Translations under genes and position numbers: made by a program
Shown here: positions 33,298-42,929 of the stretch, piece by piece
How positions within the stretch are numbered: the first letter of the stretch is position 1
Layout: the number at the start of each line of letters is the position of its first letter
Origin: an uncultured Collinsella sp.
GTDB taxonomy: Bacteria; Actinomycetota; Coriobacteriia; Coriobacteriales; Coriobacteriaceae
DNA: 64,000 nucleotides
Direction: 5' to 3'
Assembly (NCBI GenBank): GCA_958403385.1
Contig: CATXXC010000002.1
Location: forward strand, 1-64,000
Notes under the pieces: generated by a model
Seen by the model: the letters and a program-made list of their open reading frames with translations, nothing else
Databases searched by the model: none
Told to the model about the DNA's origin: nothing

Positions 33298-33495
33298 ATG
33301 GCTCATCTAGTCCAGAAGTTCATCGTGGAGGACGCGGACAAGGCGTCCAGCATCCTCCCGCAGCACGTTGCGCTCGTGTCCCCCGACGACAAGCCGCTCG
33401 TACTGCCCAAGAAGGTCGCCAACCCCGGCGCCAGTCCGACCGTCGCGAAGGTCGTTCAGGCCCTCGTCGACGCCGGGATCATGGAGGCCGAGTAG
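33298..33495 (+). CDS. Small head protein (head-fibre-like)
   Basis: This 65-residue protein follows the capsid gene with AGGAGG upstream. The C-terminus ends ALVDAGIMEAE. Resembles the short head-fibre or decoration proteins seen at this place, but the match is weak. Confidence 0.5.
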   Translation: MAHLVQKFIVEDADKASSILPQHVALVSPDDKPLVLPKKVANPGASPTVAKVVQALVDAGIMEAE

Positions 33496-33497
33496 CC

Positions 33498-33893
33498 ATG
33501 GCCGCGCTCGCCAGCGTGGACGACTACAAGGCCCGCTACGGCGAGCCCGCGGACTCGGCGCGCACCGAGGTGCTGCTGCAGGACGCATCCGACCTGATGC
33601 TCGCGGCATTCGAGGACCGAATCGGCGAGTACACCGAGGGGGCGTGCCCTGCGTTCGACCGCGCCGCCCCCGCCGTGTGCTGCCTGCTCGTCAACCGCGT
33701 GCTCTCGGCACCGTCCGCGATGGCCGGCGCCACGCAGTACAGCCAGGGGGCGGGCGGTTACACCGCATCGGTGACCTACGGCTCGGCGCTCGGCGAGATG
33801 TACCTAGGCAAGAGCGACCTCAGGCGCCTCGGCCTCACTGGTCAGGCGCTCGGGTCGCTCACGCCGCTGGAGAGGGGAGGGGTGACCGAATGA
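33498..33893 (+). CDS. Head-tail connector (adaptor)
   Basis: The 131-residue protein with VDDYKARYGEP and a mostly helical fold matches phage gp6/gp15-type adaptors that bind under the portal. Its position after the capsid genes agrees. Confidence 0.72.
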   Translation: MAALASVDDYKARYGEPADSARTEVLLQDASDLMLAAFEDRIGEYTEGACPAFDRAAPAVCCLLVNRVLSAPSAMAGATQYSQGAGGYTASVTYGSALGEMYLGKSDLRRLGLTGQALGSLTPLERGGVTE

Positions 33894-34231
33894 TGTGCCT
33901 CATCTCCGGAGAGACCGTGACCGTGCGCAATGCGGCCCGGTCATACGACGAGCTTGGCGAGCCTACCGGCGAGACGGTGTCCGAGGAGGCGGTCGACAAC
34001 GTCGTGGTGTGCCCCGGCGCGACCGCCGACCTCGACTCGACGCGCCCAAACGGCGTGACGGTCGCCTACACGCTCTGCTTCCCGAAGGGCGCGGACGTTG
34101 ACCTCAAGGACGCGACGGTCACGGTGCGCGGCACCGACTACAAGGTGGTCGGCGACCCCAAGCGATACACCGCGGCCAACACGCCCGGCCCCTGGGACCT
34201 CACCTGCGAGGTGACCCGAACCGATGGCTAG
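33890..34231 (+). CDS. Head closure protein
   Basis: The 113-residue, beta-rich protein with a conserved C-terminal KVVGDPKRY is typical of stopper/head-closure proteins. ATG 33890 has GGAGGGG 7 nt before; ATG 33893 is also possible. Confidence 0.65.
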   Translation: MMCLISGETVTVRNAARSYDELGEPTGETVSEEAVDNVVVCPGATADLDSTRPNGVTVAYTLCFPKGADVDLKDATVTVRGTDYKVVGDPKRYTAANTPGPWDLTCEVTRTDG

Positions 34232-34514
34232 GGCGAAGTGCGAGGTCAAGATCAAGTGGAAGGGCTGGAACCGCGGCGGATACGCCGAGGTCATGAACGG
34301 CGGGGGCGTTCAGGGCGTGCTCGACCAGAAGGCGAATGCCGTCGTCGCGTCCGCAAACGCATCGCTCGAGAAGAAGTCGGGCGACACGGGATACGTGTGC
34401 GACGTCATGAGCGGCTCCCTCGCCAAGGGGCGCTCGCTCCACACGGAGGGCGTCCACGCCTTCCGCAGCGAGAAGAAGCACAACCGCCTGCAGGCAATCT
34501 TCGGAGGTGACTGA
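34224..34514 (+). CDS. Neck protein (HK97 gp10-like)
   Basis: 96 residues; begins with a basic beta segment and ends NRLQAIFGGD. Size and order fit the tail-completion/neck protein between closure and tail terminator. Confidence 0.65.
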   Translation: MARAKCEVKIKWKGWNRGGYAEVMNGGGVQGVLDQKANAVVASANASLEKKSGDTGYVCDVMSGSLAKGRSLHTEGVHAFRSEKKHNRLQAIFGGD

Positions 34515-34855
34515 TGGACATCGAGAGGGTAGTCGCCAAGCGACTCATGGACGCGACCGGAATCAAGTGCGTGCCCGACGTGCCGCGCGAGAGACCCGAC
34601 GAGTTCGTCCAGGTCACCCTCGCCGCCACGGGCGCCACGAGGTTCATTCAGTCCCCGCGCGTGCTCGCCACGTCGTGGGCGAAGACCCGCAGGCGCGCAC
34701 GCGAGATCGCCGAGGCCGTCGAGCGGGCGTGCGCCGCCATCGAGGACGAGCCGAACGTGTTCTCGGCCGTCCCGGACGGCACGTACCGGTGGGACGACCC
34801 CGACACGGGGACTCCCAGATACCAGACGAACATCAACCTGACCATCTGCGAATAA
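34514..34855 (+). CDS. Tail terminator protein
   Basis: The 113-residue protein with a helix (RRAREIAEAVERAC) and final YQTNINLTI is consistent with gpU-like tail terminators that cap the tube. Placed immediately before the tail tube gene. Confidence 0.68.
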   Translation: MDIERVVAKRLMDATGIKCVPDVPRERPDEFVQVTLAATGATRFIQSPRVLATSWAKTRRRAREIAEAVERACAAIEDEPNVFSAVPDGTYRWDDPDTGTPRYQTNINLTICE

Positions 34856-34864
34856 GGAGCAATC

Positions 34865-35443
34865 ATGGCAGAAAGCAACAAAAACAACGTCGACAACGTC
34901 TCCAGCGCCAAGGGAGTAAAGGGCGGCTACATCTTCACCGCTCCCGTCGGAACGGCGCTGCCGACCGACTACATGACCGCGCTGTCCGAGGCGTGGAAAT
35001 GCCTCGGCTACATCAGTGAGGACGGCTACGTCGAGACGCTCGACACCGACTCCGAGGACATCAAGGACATGAACGGCGACCTCATGGCGTCGCCGCAGAC
35101 CTCCCGCGTCGAGAGCGCGCAGCTCACGCTCGCCGAGATCAAGGCCGCGACCCTCAAGGTCATGTACGGCTCCGGCAACGTCAAGGACGAGGCCGGCATG
35201 ATCACGGTCAAGCATAACGGCGACTCCACTGAGAAGTGGCCCGCCGTGCTCGAGCTCGTGCTCAAGGACGGCCGCCGCTGGCGCAAGGTCGTGCCGCTTG
35301 CCCAGTCCTCCGAGCTGGACAACCTCACCCTCGCCGTGGACGAGCTCGCCGCGCGTGCCCTCACGGTCAAGTACTTGACCGACGAGGACGGCAACACCTG
35401 CTACGACTACATCCAGTCCACCGAGACCACGGAGGGCAAGTAA
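34865..35443 (+). CDS. Major tail protein
   Basis: This 192-residue protein has the tube-protein pattern: N-terminal GGYIFTAPVGTALPTDY, then alternating strands. It is followed directly by the tail chaperones, as in nearly all siphoviruses. Confidence 0.85.
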   Translation: MAESNKNNVDNVSSAKGVKGGYIFTAPVGTALPTDYMTALSEAWKCLGYISEDGYVETLDTDSEDIKDMNGDLMASPQTSRVESAQLTLAEIKAATLKVMYGSGNVKDEAGMITVKHNGDSTEKWPAVLELVLKDGRRWRKVVPLAQSSELDNLTLAVDELAARALTVKYLTDEDGNTCYDYIQSTETTEGK

Positions 35444-35736
35444 TGACCGAGCTCACGTTCACCATCCCCGGTATCGACGGGGAGTTCACCGCCGACCTCG
35501 ACGAGCTGCTCAGCTACAAGACCAACAAGCAGTTCGCCAAGAGCGAGACCGAGCCCGCCGGGATGTTCGAGGCCTTCGAGCGCGTCTTCGCGGGCCGCGA
35601 CGAGGAGTACATGGAGCGCCTCGGCGGCTCCGTCGAGTCCACCGGCGCGCTGATGCAGGCCGCATTCGAGGCGGCGAAGGCAAAAAACTCCCAGGATTCG
35701 TCCTCGAGCTCGAAGGGCACCGATCAGAAGTCGTAG
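35443..35736 (+). CDS. Tail assembly chaperone G
   Basis: The 97-residue zero-frame product has a Ser-rich C-terminus after the slip site. It overlaps the tail tube stop. Together with the frameshifted GT form it guides tape-measure assembly. Confidence 0.8.
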   Translation: MTELTFTIPGIDGEFTADLDELLSYKTNKQFAKSETEPAGMFEAFERVFAGRDEEYMERLGGSVESTGALMQAAFEAAKAKNSQDSSSSSKGTDQKS

Positions 35737-36086
35737 CGGACTTCCGCCAGTACTACGGCATCGACCTCCCGCTCGAGGGCGGACCGGACGACCTCCGGCG
35801 CGCCGCCCTCCTGTGGGAGCAGCTTCCCGATGGGTCGAGGTGCGCGCGCCGCATGTACCCGGAGCTCAAATGGAGCGAGGAGACGTACATGCTCTGGCGC
35901 ATCGAGCACCAGCTCAGGAGCCTCGCTTGGGGGCTGAGCGACAAGAAGCACCGGCCGCCGCAGGAGCCGCAGCCGCTCAAGACGCCCGGTCAGCTCGCGG
36001 AGCTCAAGAGGCACCAGCGCAACGCCCTCGCGAACAGGGCGGAAATCGACGAGATTCTAGGATTAGGAGGACGGGATGGCGACTAA
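35443..36086 (+). CDS. Tail assembly chaperone GT (-1 frameshift product)
   Basis: Reading shifts back one base at AAAAAAC 35682-35688. The -1 frame is then open to 36086, giving about 214 residues (82 zero-frame codons, then from base 35688). The extension includes DFRQYYGIDLPLEGG and YPELKWSEETYMLWRIE, like DUF5361-type proteins found here in many phages. No good independent start precedes this extension. It overlaps the tape measure gene by 11 nt. Confidence 0.8.
35682..35688 (+). promoter_or_regulatory. Slippery heptamer for -1 frameshifting
   Basis: A AAA AAC is in exact phase with the zero frame (GCA AAA AAC), the classical tandem-slip arrangement of G/GT genes. Confidence 0.82.
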
Positions 36087-38559
36087 GGGCGCTACCAGCG
36101 TAGGCTCGGCATGCATCACGCTCATGCCGTCCATGAAGGGCTTCGCCGGCAGCATCTGCTCGGAGTTCGGCGACACGGGCTCCAAGGCCGGAAAGTCATT
36201 CGGCGACTCGATGACCTCCGGCGTGGACGGCGGGGTCAAGCGCTCCGGCGGGCTGCTGAGCGGGCTCGGCACCGTCGCAAGGGGCGTGGGCACCGTCGCC
36301 GCGGCTGGCATGGGCGCGCTCACCACGGCGGTGACCGCAATCGGCGGCGCCGCGGTATCCGCATACGCCGACTACGAGCAGCTGGTCGGCGGCGTCGATA
36401 CGCTCTTCGGCTCCGCGTCCGGCAAACTGCAGGGATACGCCGCGGAAGCGTACAAGACGTGCGGCATGAGCGCAAACCAATACATGAGCCAGGCGACCAG
36501 CTTCGCGGCATCGCTCGTGAGCTCGTGCGGCGGCGACGTGGCGAAGGCCGCCGAGTCCGCCAACACGGCGATGGGCGACATGGCGGACAACGTCAACAAG
36601 ATGGGCTCGGACATGGCCGACGTCCAGAACGCCTACCAGGGCTTTGCCAAGCAAAACTACACGATGCTGGACAACCTGAAGCTGGGCTACGGCGGCACGA
36701 AGTCCGAGATGGAGCGACTCATCGCGGACGCCAACAAGCTGCGCGCGGCGCAGGGCAAGACCGCCGACCTCACCATCGACAGCTACGCCGACGTGGTCGA
36801 GGCCATCCACACCGTGCAGTCCGAGATGGGCATCACCGGCACGACCTCCAAGGAGGCCGCGACGACCATCTCCGGCTCCATCGGCATGGCCAAGGCATCG
36901 TGGGAGAACTTCCTCACCGGTCTGGGCCGAGACGACGTGGACTTCTCGCAGCTCACCGAGCAGCTGCTCACGTCCGTCGGCGCGGTCGCCAAGAACATCG
37001 CGCCGCGCGTCGCGCAGATCGGGCAGGGCATCATCAAGGCGCTCCCCGCGGCGCTCTCCGGCATCGCGTCGGTGCTCACGCCCATCGTGTCCGAGGCGCT
37101 CGCCACGGCGTGGAACATCGCCGTCGGGGCGCTCGCCGGCATCGGTATCAAGCTGCCGAAGCTGGACTCCTCGCAGATCTGCTCGGCGCTTCAGGCCATC
37201 CTTGGCGTGGCCACGTCCGTCGGTAACGGCATCAAGGCGGCAATCGGGTTCATCGCGCCGCTCATCGCGCCAATCGGCACGGCGCTGCTCAACATCGCGC
37301 AGGCCGTGCTGCCGGTGCTCTCCACCGGCATACAGGTGGTGCTCGGCATCGTGCAGGCGCTGTCGCCGGTCATCGGCTTCCTGGTCGGTGTCATCGCGGA
37401 CGTAATGACGACCGTCTCGCAGCTCGTCGCCATCGCCATGCCCGCCGTGCAGTCCGTGCTGTCCGCCGTGCTGGCGGCGATGCCGCTCATCCAGGGCGCG
37501 ATTCAGGTGGCGATGGGCATCATCTCCGTCGTCTGGAACGCGGTCTGGCCCGCGATCTCCGCTGTCCTGACTGGCGTGATGGGCGCAATCTCCACTGCCG
37601 TCCAGGTCGCGATGGCCGTGGTGCAGACAGTCATCTCCACGGTCACCGCCGCGATAAGCGGCGACTGGGATACGGTCTGGAACACCATCAAGTCGGTAGC
37701 CGAGCTCGTCTGGTCTCAGATTGAGTTCGCCGTGCGGGCGGCCATCGGGGTCGTCGTGTCCGTGATAACGTCCGCGCTCAACGGAATCAGCTCGGTTTGG
37801 TCGAGCGTGTGGGACACCGTCCGCGACTTCGCCGAGGTCGTATGGGGACGCATCAAGTTCTCCGTCAACTCGGCGATAAATCAGGTCAACGGCGTGATCA
37901 GCTCCGTGCTCAACAGCATCAGCTCCACGTGGTCGAGCATGTGGGGGAGCATCAAGAGCGCCTGCTCGTCCATCTGGGAGGGCATCAAGAGCGCGGCGTC
38001 CAACGGAATCAACTCCGTCTACAGGACCGTCATGAGCATAAAGGGCAAGATCACCGGGTTCTTCTCGGGTGCGAGAAACTGGCTCTTCAACTCCGGCAAG
38101 TCGATACTCAACGGCCTGAAGGACGGCATCATGTCCGCTATCGGCTCGGTGACCTCGGCGGTCTCCGGCGCAGTCTCCAGAATCCGCTCCTTCTTCCCGT
38201 TCTCGCCGGCAAAGGTCGGCCCCTTCTCCGGGCACGGCTACACGACCTTCTCGGGCAAGGCCCTCATGCAGGGCTGGGCGCAGGGCATCGGCTCCGGCAC
38301 CGGCACCGTGGTCTCCGCCATCAGCGGCGCCATGGACACCGCGCAGGGGATGCTCTCGACGGGCCTGACCGTCGCGCCGTCCGCTGTCTACACTCCGGCG
38401 CGTCCCGAGGAGGATTCCGACGACGCCCTCGCCGGCATCCTGTCCGTCCTCGAGCAGATCCGAGACAAGGACGGAAACCTGTACATCGACTCGGAGCGCG
38501 TCTCCTCCGCCATCGCGATGCGCGGCAGGCACACGCTCGCCGCAAGGGGGTTCGCATGA
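36076..38559 (+). CDS. Tape measure protein
   Basis: The 827-residue protein has several hydrophobic stretches between about 280 and 520 (for example IGFLVGVIADVMTTVSQLVAI). A repeated-helix region with SVWDTVRDFAEVVWGRIKF follows, then a PFSPAKVGPFSGHGYTTFSGKAL motif near 710 typical of tape measures. It sets tail length and forms the DNA conduit. The modest size predicts a tail of average length. Confidence 0.92.
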   Translation: MATKGATSVGSACITLMPSMKGFAGSICSEFGDTGSKAGKSFGDSMTSGVDGGVKRSGGLLSGLGTVARGVGTVAAAGMGALTTAVTAIGGAAVSAYADYEQLVGGVDTLFGSASGKLQGYAAEAYKTCGMSANQYMSQATSFAASLVSSCGGDVAKAAESANTAMGDMADNVNKMGSDMADVQNAYQGFAKQNYTMLDNLKLGYGGTKSEMERLIADANKLRAAQGKTADLTIDSYADVVEAIHTVQSEMGITGTTSKEAATTISGSIGMAKASWENFLTGLGRDDVDFSQLTEQLLTSVGAVAKNIAPRVAQIGQGIIKALPAALSGIASVLTPIVSEALATAWNIAVGALAGIGIKLPKLDSSQICSALQAILGVATSVGNGIKAAIGFIAPLIAPIGTALLNIAQAVLPVLSTGIQVVLGIVQALSPVIGFLVGVIADVMTTVSQLVAIAMPAVQSVLSAVLAAMPLIQGAIQVAMGIISVVWNAVWPAISAVLTGVMGAISTAVQVAMAVVQTVISTVTAAISGDWDTVWNTIKSVAELVWSQIEFAVRAAIGVVVSVITSALNGISSVWSSVWDTVRDFAEVVWGRIKFSVNSAINQVNGVISSVLNSISSTWSSMWGSIKSACSSIWEGIKSAASNGINSVYRTVMSIKGKITGFFSGARNWLFNSGKSILNGLKDGIMSAIGSVTSAVSGAVSRIRSFFPFSPAKVGPFSGHGYTTFSGKALMQGWAQGIGSGTGTVVSAISGAMDTAQGMLSTGLTVAPSAVYTPARPEEDSDDALAGILSVLEQIRDKDGNLYIDSERVSSAIAMRGRHTLAARGFA

Positions 38560-39254
38560 TATTCGGCGGAATCGACCTCACGCCGTACCTGCTGGTGACC
38601 AAGGTCACGAGACCGATTGTCCCCAAGGTGCGGCTCGATGAGACCGAGGTCCCCGGCATGGACGGCACACACGTCCGCGCCACGGGCCTCGAGCCCGTCG
38701 AGATAGCGGTTGACTGCAACATCGTCGGCGGCTCCCTCGACGAGGTCGCCGAGGCAAGGGCCGTGCTCGCCTCGGCGCTGTCCGGCGGCGAGAAGGCCCT
38801 CGTGCTCGACGACGCTCCCGAGCGCTACATGCTCGCTCGCTACATGGGAGGGGCGGAGCAGGGGCGCAACGCGCACATGCCGAATCTCACGCTCGGGTTC
38901 TACTGTGCAGACCCCGCCGCCTACGGGCAGCGGCGCTCCGAGCAGGTGGCGGCATCCCAGCGCGCCGTCGCCGCCGGGGGCAACTACAGGGCCTACCCTA
39001 CGGTCACGTGCAAGCCCCCGGCAGGCTCGAGCTGGACATTCGCTAATGTCTCGACCGGTCGCTTCGTCCGCGTCGAGGCGAGCTTCACCGGTGCGCAGAC
39101 CGTCGTGCTGGACATGCGCGCTGAGCGCTGCACGGTCAACGGCGCGGACTGGCCCGTGACCGTCGCGAGCGACTTCTTCTCGCTCGACGGCGTGCAGCAG
39201 ATCAAGACGAGCGGCGGCACCGCGACGCTCGAATGGGAGGAGAGGTGGCTCTAG
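38556..39254 (+). CDS. Distal tail protein (Dit)
   Basis: The 232-residue protein begins MIFGGIDLTPYLLVTKV and continues with a PGMDGTHV segment, the usual Dit N-terminus. The C-terminus is a beta domain. It is the hub joining tube to the tip protein. Confidence 0.85.
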   Translation: MIFGGIDLTPYLLVTKVTRPIVPKVRLDETEVPGMDGTHVRATGLEPVEIAVDCNIVGGSLDEVAEARAVLASALSGGEKALVLDDAPERYMLARYMGGAEQGRNAHMPNLTLGFYCADPAAYGQRRSEQVAASQRAVAAGGNYRAYPTVTCKPPAGSSWTFANVSTGRFVRVEASFTGAQTVVLDMRAERCTVNGADWPVTVASDFFSLDGVQQIKTSGGTATLEWEERWL

Positions 39255-42200
39255 GTGCGAATTGACGTGTACACGTGGCAGGACGCCTACGTATCGACAA
39301 TCGGCCCCGATGAGCTGCTCGCCCTCACCCATACAGACGAGCTCAACGGCGAGGACAGCGTGGACATCACCACGACCTTCGCGCTCAAGCAGGGCTACCG
39401 CCTCGTGTGGGTCGACCGCCTTGGAGAGGTCCACGAGCACGTCTGCCAAGACCCCAAGGGTCTCCACGCCAGAGGCGAGACGGTCTACACGGACACGGCG
39501 ATCAACTCCATCTGTGAGACGTACGGCGACTACATCGAGGACAAGAGGCCCTACGGCTACGGCTTCCTCCAGGCGCTGAACGTCTGCCTGGAGCCGACCC
39601 GCTGGACCGCCGGAACTGTCGACCAGCCCGGTACCGTCGACAAGGGCTTGACCTTCTACCATACCAACTCCCGCGAGTCGCTCAAGTCCATCCTGGAGTG
39701 CGGCGGCGAGCTGGAGACCGAGATCGAGGTATCCGGCGGCAAGGTGGCCTCTCGCAAGGTGGGCATCCGCTCGCATCGCGGCGCGAAGGGCGGTCACCGC
39801 CGATTCACCTACACCAAGGACCTCACGTCCGTCTCGCGCACCGAGCACTACGGGGCGATCACCGCCTGCTACGGCTACGGCAAGGGTATCGAGACCGACA
39901 CGGGCGGATACGGCCGCAAGCTGACCTTCGGCGACATCAACAACGGCAAGAACTACGTGGAGGACGCGACCGCGCTCAAGCTCTACGGTCGACCCGACGG
40001 CAGGGGCGGGCGCGCGCACGTGTTCGGGCAATATGAAAATCCAAATTGCGAGGACGCGGCGACGCTGCTCGCCGAGACCCGCGCGTACTTCGGCTCCCGC
40101 AAAGAGCCGGGAGTGACCTACGAGGCCGACGCCGTCGACCTCGTGCAGTTCGGACGCGAGTGGGAGGGCGTCGCCGTGGGCGACGACGTCCAGATCGTCG
40201 ATACGGCATTCAGCCCGGCGCTGCGCTGCGAGGGCCGCGTGACCAAGCTCGTCACCGATGAGCTCGGCGGCACCGTCCGCGTGACGCTCGGCAACGTGAC
40301 CGAGACAATTGCGGACATGTTGCTGGCGCAGCAGCAGAAAGTGTCCAGCCTGTCCAAGCGCTCGTCCAGCTGGGACGTGGCGGCATCGACGCCGCCGTCG
40401 TACCTCCAGCAGGTCGTGGACGCGATGAACACACAGTTCAACATGTCCGGCAGCAGCTACACCTTCACCAGCTTCGAGCAGGGGACAATCTACGCATCCG
40501 TACCCATGGACGCAAACGGCCGCTCGACCACGGGCAAGGGCAGCGCCATGCAGCTGTGCTCGCAGGGCTTCCGCATCGCCTCTGGCTGCAAGGCCGACGG
40601 CTCGTGGGACTGGCGCACCTTCGGCACCGGCGCGGGCTTCACCGCCGACCTCATCACGGTCGGCACGCTCATGGGCGACCTGATCAAGGCCGGAACCATC
40701 CAAGACAGGAGTGGCAAGAACTACTGGAACCTCGACGAGAGCGAGGTCCATCTAGGCCCCGGCGCGAAGCTCGGCGACAAGGACATCGCCGTCGCCGATG
40801 CCGTGATAGCGTCGGTGGACGTCGAGTACGCCCAGGGAACGTCGCGCGTCACCGAGCCGCAGGGCGGATGGCAGACCACGGCGCCGCAATGGGTGTCGGG
40901 CAAGTACATCTGGACGCGCACCAAGACCACCATGCAGTCCGGCGACATCGAGTACAGCGAGCCCGTGTGCATCAGCGGCATCGACGGCGCCAAGGGCGAC
41001 AAGGGCTCGACCGGTACCGGCGTGCGCGGCATCGTCGAGCAGTACTACCTCTCCACGAGCTCCACGGCGCAGTCCGGCGGCAGCTGGTCGGAGGCCCAGC
41101 CCGCGTGGGCGAAGGGCAAGTACATCTGGACGAGGAGCAAGATCACGTGGACGGACGGCTCGGTCACGTACACCGCGCCGTGCCTCGCCAAGGCCATCAA
41201 CGGATCAAACCAGATGGCCGGCAGCGCCATCGCGGCGCGCGTGAAGCTGTACGCGAGGAACCAGTCGGACAGCGTGCCGCCAATTAATGCGCAGAACCCA
41301 GAGCTGGGATGGTCCGAGGACCTCCCGCAATGGTCGAACGGATACTTCGTCTGGTCGATGGAGCGCGTCACCTACGGCGACGGCAGCGTCACCCACACGG
41401 CGCCGGTGCTGGAAGCCGCGTACAACAAGGCCTATCAGAGCGCGCACGACCTGACGGGCTCGCTCAACGGCCTCGACACGACGGTGCAGGACCTCGCCAA
41501 AGACGGTGTGGTGACCGAGGCGGAGAGGGCGGCGGTCAAGAAGGCCAAGCAGGACGTGGACAAAGAGCGCGAGGAGCTCACGAGCCAGTACAACGCGCTG
41601 AAGTCGAACAAGGCCCTCAGCGCCCAGTTCCTCTCGTCCGTCCTCGGCCCCCGCTACACCAAGGCCTTCGGCACGACCGATGAGGGCGGCACGTACGGCT
41701 CCTATGCCGACAAGGTCGACAAGGTGCTCATATGCAAGACCGCCGAGGAGCTCAAGGCTGCCATGCACGAGTACGACGCCGCATTCGGAGCCTACTCGAG
41801 CGCGGTCAAGGACTACGCCGATGCCGCGACCGGGGCGCGCCACGCCATCGAGCAGAAGAACGCGTCGGACTACGCCGACGGCATCCTGAGCGCCTACGAC
41901 GAGCAGATGGACCAGAAGGCCATCTTCGACCGCCTGACCAACAACGGTGCCGACCAGGGGCTCTACATGAGCAACAACAGGGTCTACGTCAACGCGACAT
42001 ACATCGCAACCGGGACTCTCGCGGACGCAAAGGGGCGCAACTCGTGGAACCTCAAGGAAGGCGTGCTGACGACCAACTACATGACGGCGAAGAACATCAC
42101 GGCGACCGGAAGCTTCACCGGTGGAAACCGCAGCAGCGGGTACGCCATGGAACTCGACTCGAGCGGGAAGCTGGCTGGGTTCAAGGACGGCACGCAGTAC

Positions 42201-42509
42201 GGATACATCGAATGCTCCTCAACGTCACATGACATCGACAATCCGTCGATTATCTACCACGGACTGCAGCTGCAGGGACAGGGCGTCGTGCGAGTCTCGA
42301 CCCCGAGGCTCAGCGTGAGCGGCAGCGCCGACACGAGCGTCACGACGTGGTCAGGCCTGACGACCAAGGTCGGAGCGGCATACCACCCGCTTTACACGGA
42401 GAACGGCAAGAAATATTTCAACGACCAGTCCCAGACATCGTCGGTGCTCGAGTTCAGGAACGGCCTGCTGATCGGCGTGTCGACCATGCCGTCCGGGTGG
42501 AGCGGATAA
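39255..42509 (+). CDS. Tail tip / endopeptidase-like protein (Tal)
   Basis: The 1084-residue protein from GTG 39255 (GGAGGAGAGG upstream) has a gp27-like N-terminal half (to about 370) with SILECGGELETEIEV. Middle repeats follow with SGKYIWTRTK and GKYIWTRSK, then a coiled coil near 740-830 and a C-terminal domain. It carries cell-wall or receptor contacts at the tail tip. Confidence 0.85.
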   Translation: MRIDVYTWQDAYVSTIGPDELLALTHTDELNGEDSVDITTTFALKQGYRLVWVDRLGEVHEHVCQDPKGLHARGETVYTDTAINSICETYGDYIEDKRPYGYGFLQALNVCLEPTRWTAGTVDQPGTVDKGLTFYHTNSRESLKSILECGGELETEIEVSGGKVASRKVGIRSHRGAKGGHRRFTYTKDLTSVSRTEHYGAITACYGYGKGIETDTGGYGRKLTFGDINNGKNYVEDATALKLYGRPDGRGGRAHVFGQYENPNCEDAATLLAETRAYFGSRKEPGVTYEADAVDLVQFGREWEGVAVGDDVQIVDTAFSPALRCEGRVTKLVTDELGGTVRVTLGNVTETIADMLLAQQQKVSSLSKRSSSWDVAASTPPSYLQQVVDAMNTQFNMSGSSYTFTSFEQGTIYASVPMDANGRSTTGKGSAMQLCSQGFRIASGCKADGSWDWRTFGTGAGFTADLITVGTLMGDLIKAGTIQDRSGKNYWNLDESEVHLGPGAKLGDKDIAVADAVIASVDVEYAQGTSRVTEPQGGWQTTAPQWVSGKYIWTRTKTTMQSGDIEYSEPVCISGIDGAKGDKGSTGTGVRGIVEQYYLSTSSTAQSGGSWSEAQPAWAKGKYIWTRSKITWTDGSVTYTAPCLAKAINGSNQMAGSAIAARVKLYARNQSDSVPPINAQNPELGWSEDLPQWSNGYFVWSMERVTYGDGSVTHTAPVLEAAYNKAYQSAHDLTGSLNGLDTTVQDLAKDGVVTEAERAAVKKAKQDVDKEREELTSQYNALKSNKALSAQFLSSVLGPRYTKAFGTTDEGGTYGSYADKVDKVLICKTAEELKAAMHEYDAAFGAYSSAVKDYADAATGARHAIEQKNASDYADGILSAYDEQMDQKAIFDRLTNNGADQGLYMSNNRVYVNATYIATGTLADAKGRNSWNLKEGVLTTNYMTAKNITATGSFTGGNRSSGYAMELDSSGKLAGFKDGTQYGYIECSSTSHDIDNPSIIYHGLQLQGQGVVRVSTPRLSVSGSADTSVTTWSGLTTKVGAAYHPLYTENGKKYFNDQSQTSSVLEFRNGLLIGVSTMPSGWSG

Positions 42510-42530
42510 GAGATGGAAGGACAAGAAGAA

Positions 42531-42929
42531 ATGGAAGCAAGCAAGAAAATCGTCGTGGGCTACGCGGTCCACGACATCATCGGCAACAACGAGCAGTGCC
42601 TGACGGAGTACGACCCGGACGTGCTCCAGCGCGCCGAGGACGCCGGACTCATATTTGTCGCCCAGTACGACGACGGCTCGCGCGAGGTCGTCAAGGCCGC
42701 GGACGTCCGCAAGCCAGACCCCACGGTCAACGGCATCCCGCTGGCGACCGCCGGGTACGTCGACAAGCGCACGGCTGCCACCGTGGCGTGCTTCGACGCG
42801 CTCTCGGCCATCGTCGACCCGCAGCCGGCCACGGCCGACGAGACGGGGGAGGGGGCCGAGGCCGTCGACCCGGTCGAGGCCTTCAAGGCCGCGCTCGCCG
42901 CGCTCAGGGCGCTGGAGGCGACCGAATGA
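42531..42929 (+). CDS. Hypothetical tail-associated protein, 132 aa
   Basis: ATG 42531 is chosen for AAGGA 9 nt upstream; ATG 42513 is possible. It ends in an Ala-rich helix. Sits between tip and baseplate genes. Not recognised. Confidence 0.6.
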   Translation: MEASKKIVVGYAVHDIIGNNEQCLTEYDPDVLQRAEDAGLIFVAQYDDGSREVVKAADVRKPDPTVNGIPLATAGYVDKRTAATVACFDALSAIVDPQPATADETGEGAEAVDPVEAFKAALAALRALEATE

